Of a DNA stretch of 8,169 nt, positions 6,468 to 8,169 are shown one piece after another (positions within the stretch are counted from its first letter, which is position 1; each line of letters opens with the position of its first letter). Source of the DNA: Acidobacteriota bacterium (GTDB lineage: Bacteria > Acidobacteriota > Vicinamibacteria > Vicinamibacterales > Fen-181). Location of the stretch: the NCBI GenBank assembly GCA_003157675.1, contig PMKG01000448.1, positions 1 through 8,169 of the forward strand, written 5' to 3'. A program made the translations under genes and the position numbers. Below the pieces are notes generated by a model. The model made no database searches, was not told the DNA's origin, and saw only the letters and a program-made list of their open reading frames with translations.

Positions 6468-7549
6468 CCTTTTACGAGCTCTACGGGGCGCCGCCCTCGG
6501 TCCGCGCGTCGGCGCCGGGCCGGGTCAACCTGATCGGCGAGCACACCGACTACAACGGTGGCTACGTGCTCCCCACGACCATCCCGCAGCGCACGACGGT
6601 GGAGCTGCTGCCTCGGCCGGGCGGAGCGATCCGGGCGCTCAGCATCGACGTGGGCCAGCCCACGCCCTTCGACTACGTGGTCGGCACCGAGTCGCGCCGC
6701 GGCCGGTGGACCGATTACCTGCAGGGCGTCACGTGGGTGCTCTCGAAGGCCGGGTTCGCCGTGGGTGGCGCCGACATCCTGATCACGTCGACCGTGCCGC
6801 TCGGCGGCGGCCTGTCGTCGAGCGCGGCGCTCGAGATCGCGCTGCTCCGGGCGTTTCGCGAGGCGTTCTCGCTCCCCATCGGCGACGTGCAGATGGCGAG
6901 GCTGGGGCAGCAGGCCGAGAACGAGTTCGTCGGGGCGCCGGTGGGCGTGATGGACCAGATGGCGTGCACGCTGGCCGGGAACGGGGAGGCGCTGTTCCTC
7001 GACACGCGGTCGCTCGAGTGGAGCGTCGTGCCGATGCCCGCCTCGGCCGAACTGGTCGTGATCAACTCGGGCGTCGCGCACAGCCACGCGAAGGGTGATT
7101 ACCGCATGCGCCGGGCCGAGTGCGAGCAGGCCGCCGGGCTGCTCGGCGTGGCTGCCCTGCGGGACCTCGATGCGGGGGACCTGCCCCGGGTGATGCGCCT
7201 GCCCGAACCGCTCGGCCGCCGCGCGCGCCACGTGGTCACCGAGGACGACAGGGTGCTCGCCGCGGTGGAGGCCCTCCGCGCGGGGAACGTCGCGTCGCTC
7301 GGCGGGCTGTTCTACGCCTCGCACGAGTCGATGCGCGACGACTACGAGGTGTCGATCCCAGAGATCGACCTGCTCGTGGAGCTCGCGCGCGCGACGCCGG
7401 ACGTCTACGGCGCCCGCCTGACCGGCGGCGGGTTCGGCGGCTCGGTGGTCATGCTGGCTAGGCCGGGGCGCGGCCGCGCGGCGGCGGAAGCGATCGTGGC
7501 GGAGTTCGCCGCCAGGGCTGGGAAGGCGGCGACGGTGCTCGTGCCGTAG
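6464..7549 (+). CDS. galK: Galactokinase
   Basis: A 361-residue GHMP-family kinase that makes galactose-1-phosphate from galactose and ATP, the substrate of GalT encoded just upstream. The galactokinase signature GRVNLIGEHTDYNGGYVLP starts at residue 19. Arg20 corresponds to the catalytic Arg, and Glu26, His27 and Asp29 to sugar-binding residues. The ATP loop LGGGLSSSAALE is at 113-124, the catalytic base is Asp164 in GVMDQMA, Tyr213 (GDYRMRRAECE) sits in the usual sugar-pocket region, and the third GHMP motif ARLTGGGFGGS is at about 317-327. Length is slightly below the roughly 380 residues of E. coli GalK. The start is fixed by the N-terminal motif, by the ATGA overlap with galT and by GAGGTG 8 bases upstream. 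All key residues are intact, so the gene should encode an active enzyme. It is the last gene of the cluster. Confidence 0.95.
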   Translation: MTFYELYGAPPSVRASAPGRVNLIGEHTDYNGGYVLPTTIPQRTTVELLPRPGGAIRALSIDVGQPTPFDYVVGTESRRGRWTDYLQGVTWVLSKAGFAVGGADILITSTVPLGGGLSSSAALEIALLRAFREAFSLPIGDVQMARLGQQAENEFVGAPVGVMDQMACTLAGNGEALFLDTRSLEWSVVPMPASAELVVINSGVAHSHAKGDYRMRRAECEQAAGLLGVAALRDLDAGDLPRVMRLPEPLGRRARHVVTEDDRVLAAVEALRAGNVASLGGLFYASHESMRDDYEVSIPEIDLLVELARATPDVYGARLTGGGFGGSVVMLARPGRGRAAAEAIVAEFAARAGKAATVLVP

Positions 7550-7581
7550 CCGGCTTTTCCCATCTATTCGCCTTTCGCCTC

Positions 7582-7610
7582 TTGATCACCTGCCGACCCG
7601 CTGGTACGAT
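7582..7610 (+). promoter_or_regulatory. Sigma70-like promoter of the helicase gene
   Basis: TTGATC (7582-7587) and TACGAT (7605-7610) are separated by exactly 17 bases. Each matches four of six positions of the -35 and -10 consensus, including TTGA and TA...AT. The predicted transcription start, 6-8 bases after the -10 box, falls next to the ATG at 7619. With no Shine-Dalgarno sequence, this points to a leaderless or nearly leaderless mRNA. The 69-base gap between galK and the helicase holds no other evident feature. Confidence 0.55.
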
Positions 7611-7618
7611 GCCCTTCC

Positions 7619-8169
7619 ATGGCGAGACCAACGCGCGGCGACGAAGGCGAACGGCAACAGGAGAACGATCGGCTCGCGCTGCGCGCCAGGGGCGCCGCCA
7701 CCCGCGAGCAGGCCCTGCAGGCGGCCATCCATCAACTGGTCCCGTCGTGGACCCGGGACCGCGTGGATTCGCCCGACGAGGTCGTCACCGCGGTCCGCCG
7801 GATGCCGGCGGCCGAGGCCCGGCTGGCACCGATTCCCGAGGGCGTCGACCCGCGCCTCATCGCGGCCCTCTCGAGCCGCGGCATCACCGATCTCTACATT
7901 CACCAGGCCGAGGCCGTCGCGCACGTCCTGGCCGGCCAGAGCGTCGTCGTGACGACGCCGACCGCGTCGGGCAAGACGCTCTGCTACAACATCCCGGTTC
8001 TCAACTCGATCCTGAGCGACCCGTCGACACGGGCGCTCTACCTGTTCCCGACCAAGGCGCTCGCCCAGGATCAGCTCGCCGAGCTCGACCGCCTGGCGCA
8101 GGTGATCAACGAATCGGCCGGCCTCGAACTCGGCGTGTTCACCTACGACGGCGACACGCCGCAGGACGC
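7619..8169 (+). CDS. DEAD/DEAH-box helicase, YprA/MrfA type, N-terminal part
   Basis: The first 183 residues of a superfamily 2 helicase; the gene continues past the window edge. Visible elements are LYIHQAEAV (residues about 93-101, a Q-motif-like segment), Walker A TPTASGKT with Lys119, motif Ia FPTKALAQDQ (about 143-152) and TYDGDTP (175-181). The combination of TASGKTLCYNIPVL, LYLFPTKALAQDQLAEL and TYDGDTP is characteristic of the YprA/MrfA group (DUF1998-containing helicases). Bacillus subtilis MrfA of this group acts in repair of mitomycin damage, so a DNA-repair role is likely. The DEAD/DEAH box, the RecA2 domain and the C-terminal cysteine domain are beyond the window and cannot be checked. 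The N-terminal about 70 residues are charged, without a recognised domain. The ATG at 7619 is preceded by a sigma70-like promoter and no Shine-Dalgarno sequence, so the gene appears transcribed separately from galK. Confidence 0.88.
   Translation, partial: MARPTRGDEGERQQENDRLALRARGAATREQALQAAIHQLVPSWTRDRVDSPDEVVTAVRRMPAAEARLAPIPEGVDPRLIAALSSRGITDLYIHQAEAVAHVLAGQSVVVTTPTASGKTLCYNIPVLNSILSDPSTRALYLFPTKALAQDQLAELDRLAQVINESAGLELGVFTYDGDTPQD

Noticed and set aside
7543..7558. Possible intrinsic terminator after galK (GCCG, TAGC loop, CGGC, then TTTT)
   Set aside because: The stem is only four base pairs and the T run is short; too weak to call.

Overview
The window is a very GC-rich bacterial chromosomal segment with codons strongly biased to G or C in the third position. 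The best taxonomic hint is a MacB/FtsX-type permease with two full permease modules and no ATPase. This architecture matches the 'ADOP' orphan permeases that are expanded in Acidobacteriota. Together with the GC content and the style of the other proteins, this suggests an acidobacterium, perhaps of the Vicinamibacteria type. That placement is inference.

Layout. (1) Bases 2-787 encode the C-terminal 261 residues of a class II (adenosylcobalamin-dependent) ribonucleotide reductase, with a TSCPD domain and a six-cysteine tail. (2) Six bases later, on the same strand, starts an 828-residue orphan permease (794-3280). Its first codons contain a strong GC hairpin. (3) A small four-helix membrane protein of unknown function lies on the minus strand (3307-3699). 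It converges on the permease across a short hairpin. (4) Divergent from it runs a four-gene plus-strand cluster: an alpha/beta hydrolase (3736-4551), an SDR oxidoreductase (4593-5372), galT (5382-6467) and galK (6464-7549). The spacings of 41 and 9 bases and a 4-base ATGA overlap indicate one transcription unit. (5) After a 69-base gap holding a good sigma70-like promoter, a DEAD/DEAH-box helicase of the YprA/MrfA type starts at 7619 and runs off the window.

How the genes work together. GalK phosphorylates galactose to galactose-1-phosphate. GalT exchanges it with UDP-glucose to give UDP-galactose and glucose-1-phosphate. These are two steps of the Leloir pathway; galE and galM are not in the window. 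The hydrolase and SDR upstream may act on a galactose-containing or unrelated substrate, but nothing in their sequences fixes this. NrdJ supplies dNTPs and the helicase probably acts in DNA repair. These and the permease appear to be separate units.

I see no mobile element, CRISPR array, RNA gene or phage signature. I cannot point to a clearly new system. The items most worth a second look are the two apparently leaderless starts with a TAnnnT box just upstream, the loss of the metal-binding cysteine pair in GalT, the hydrolase-SDR-galT-galK grouping, and the small membrane protein with a His/Asp-rich loop.
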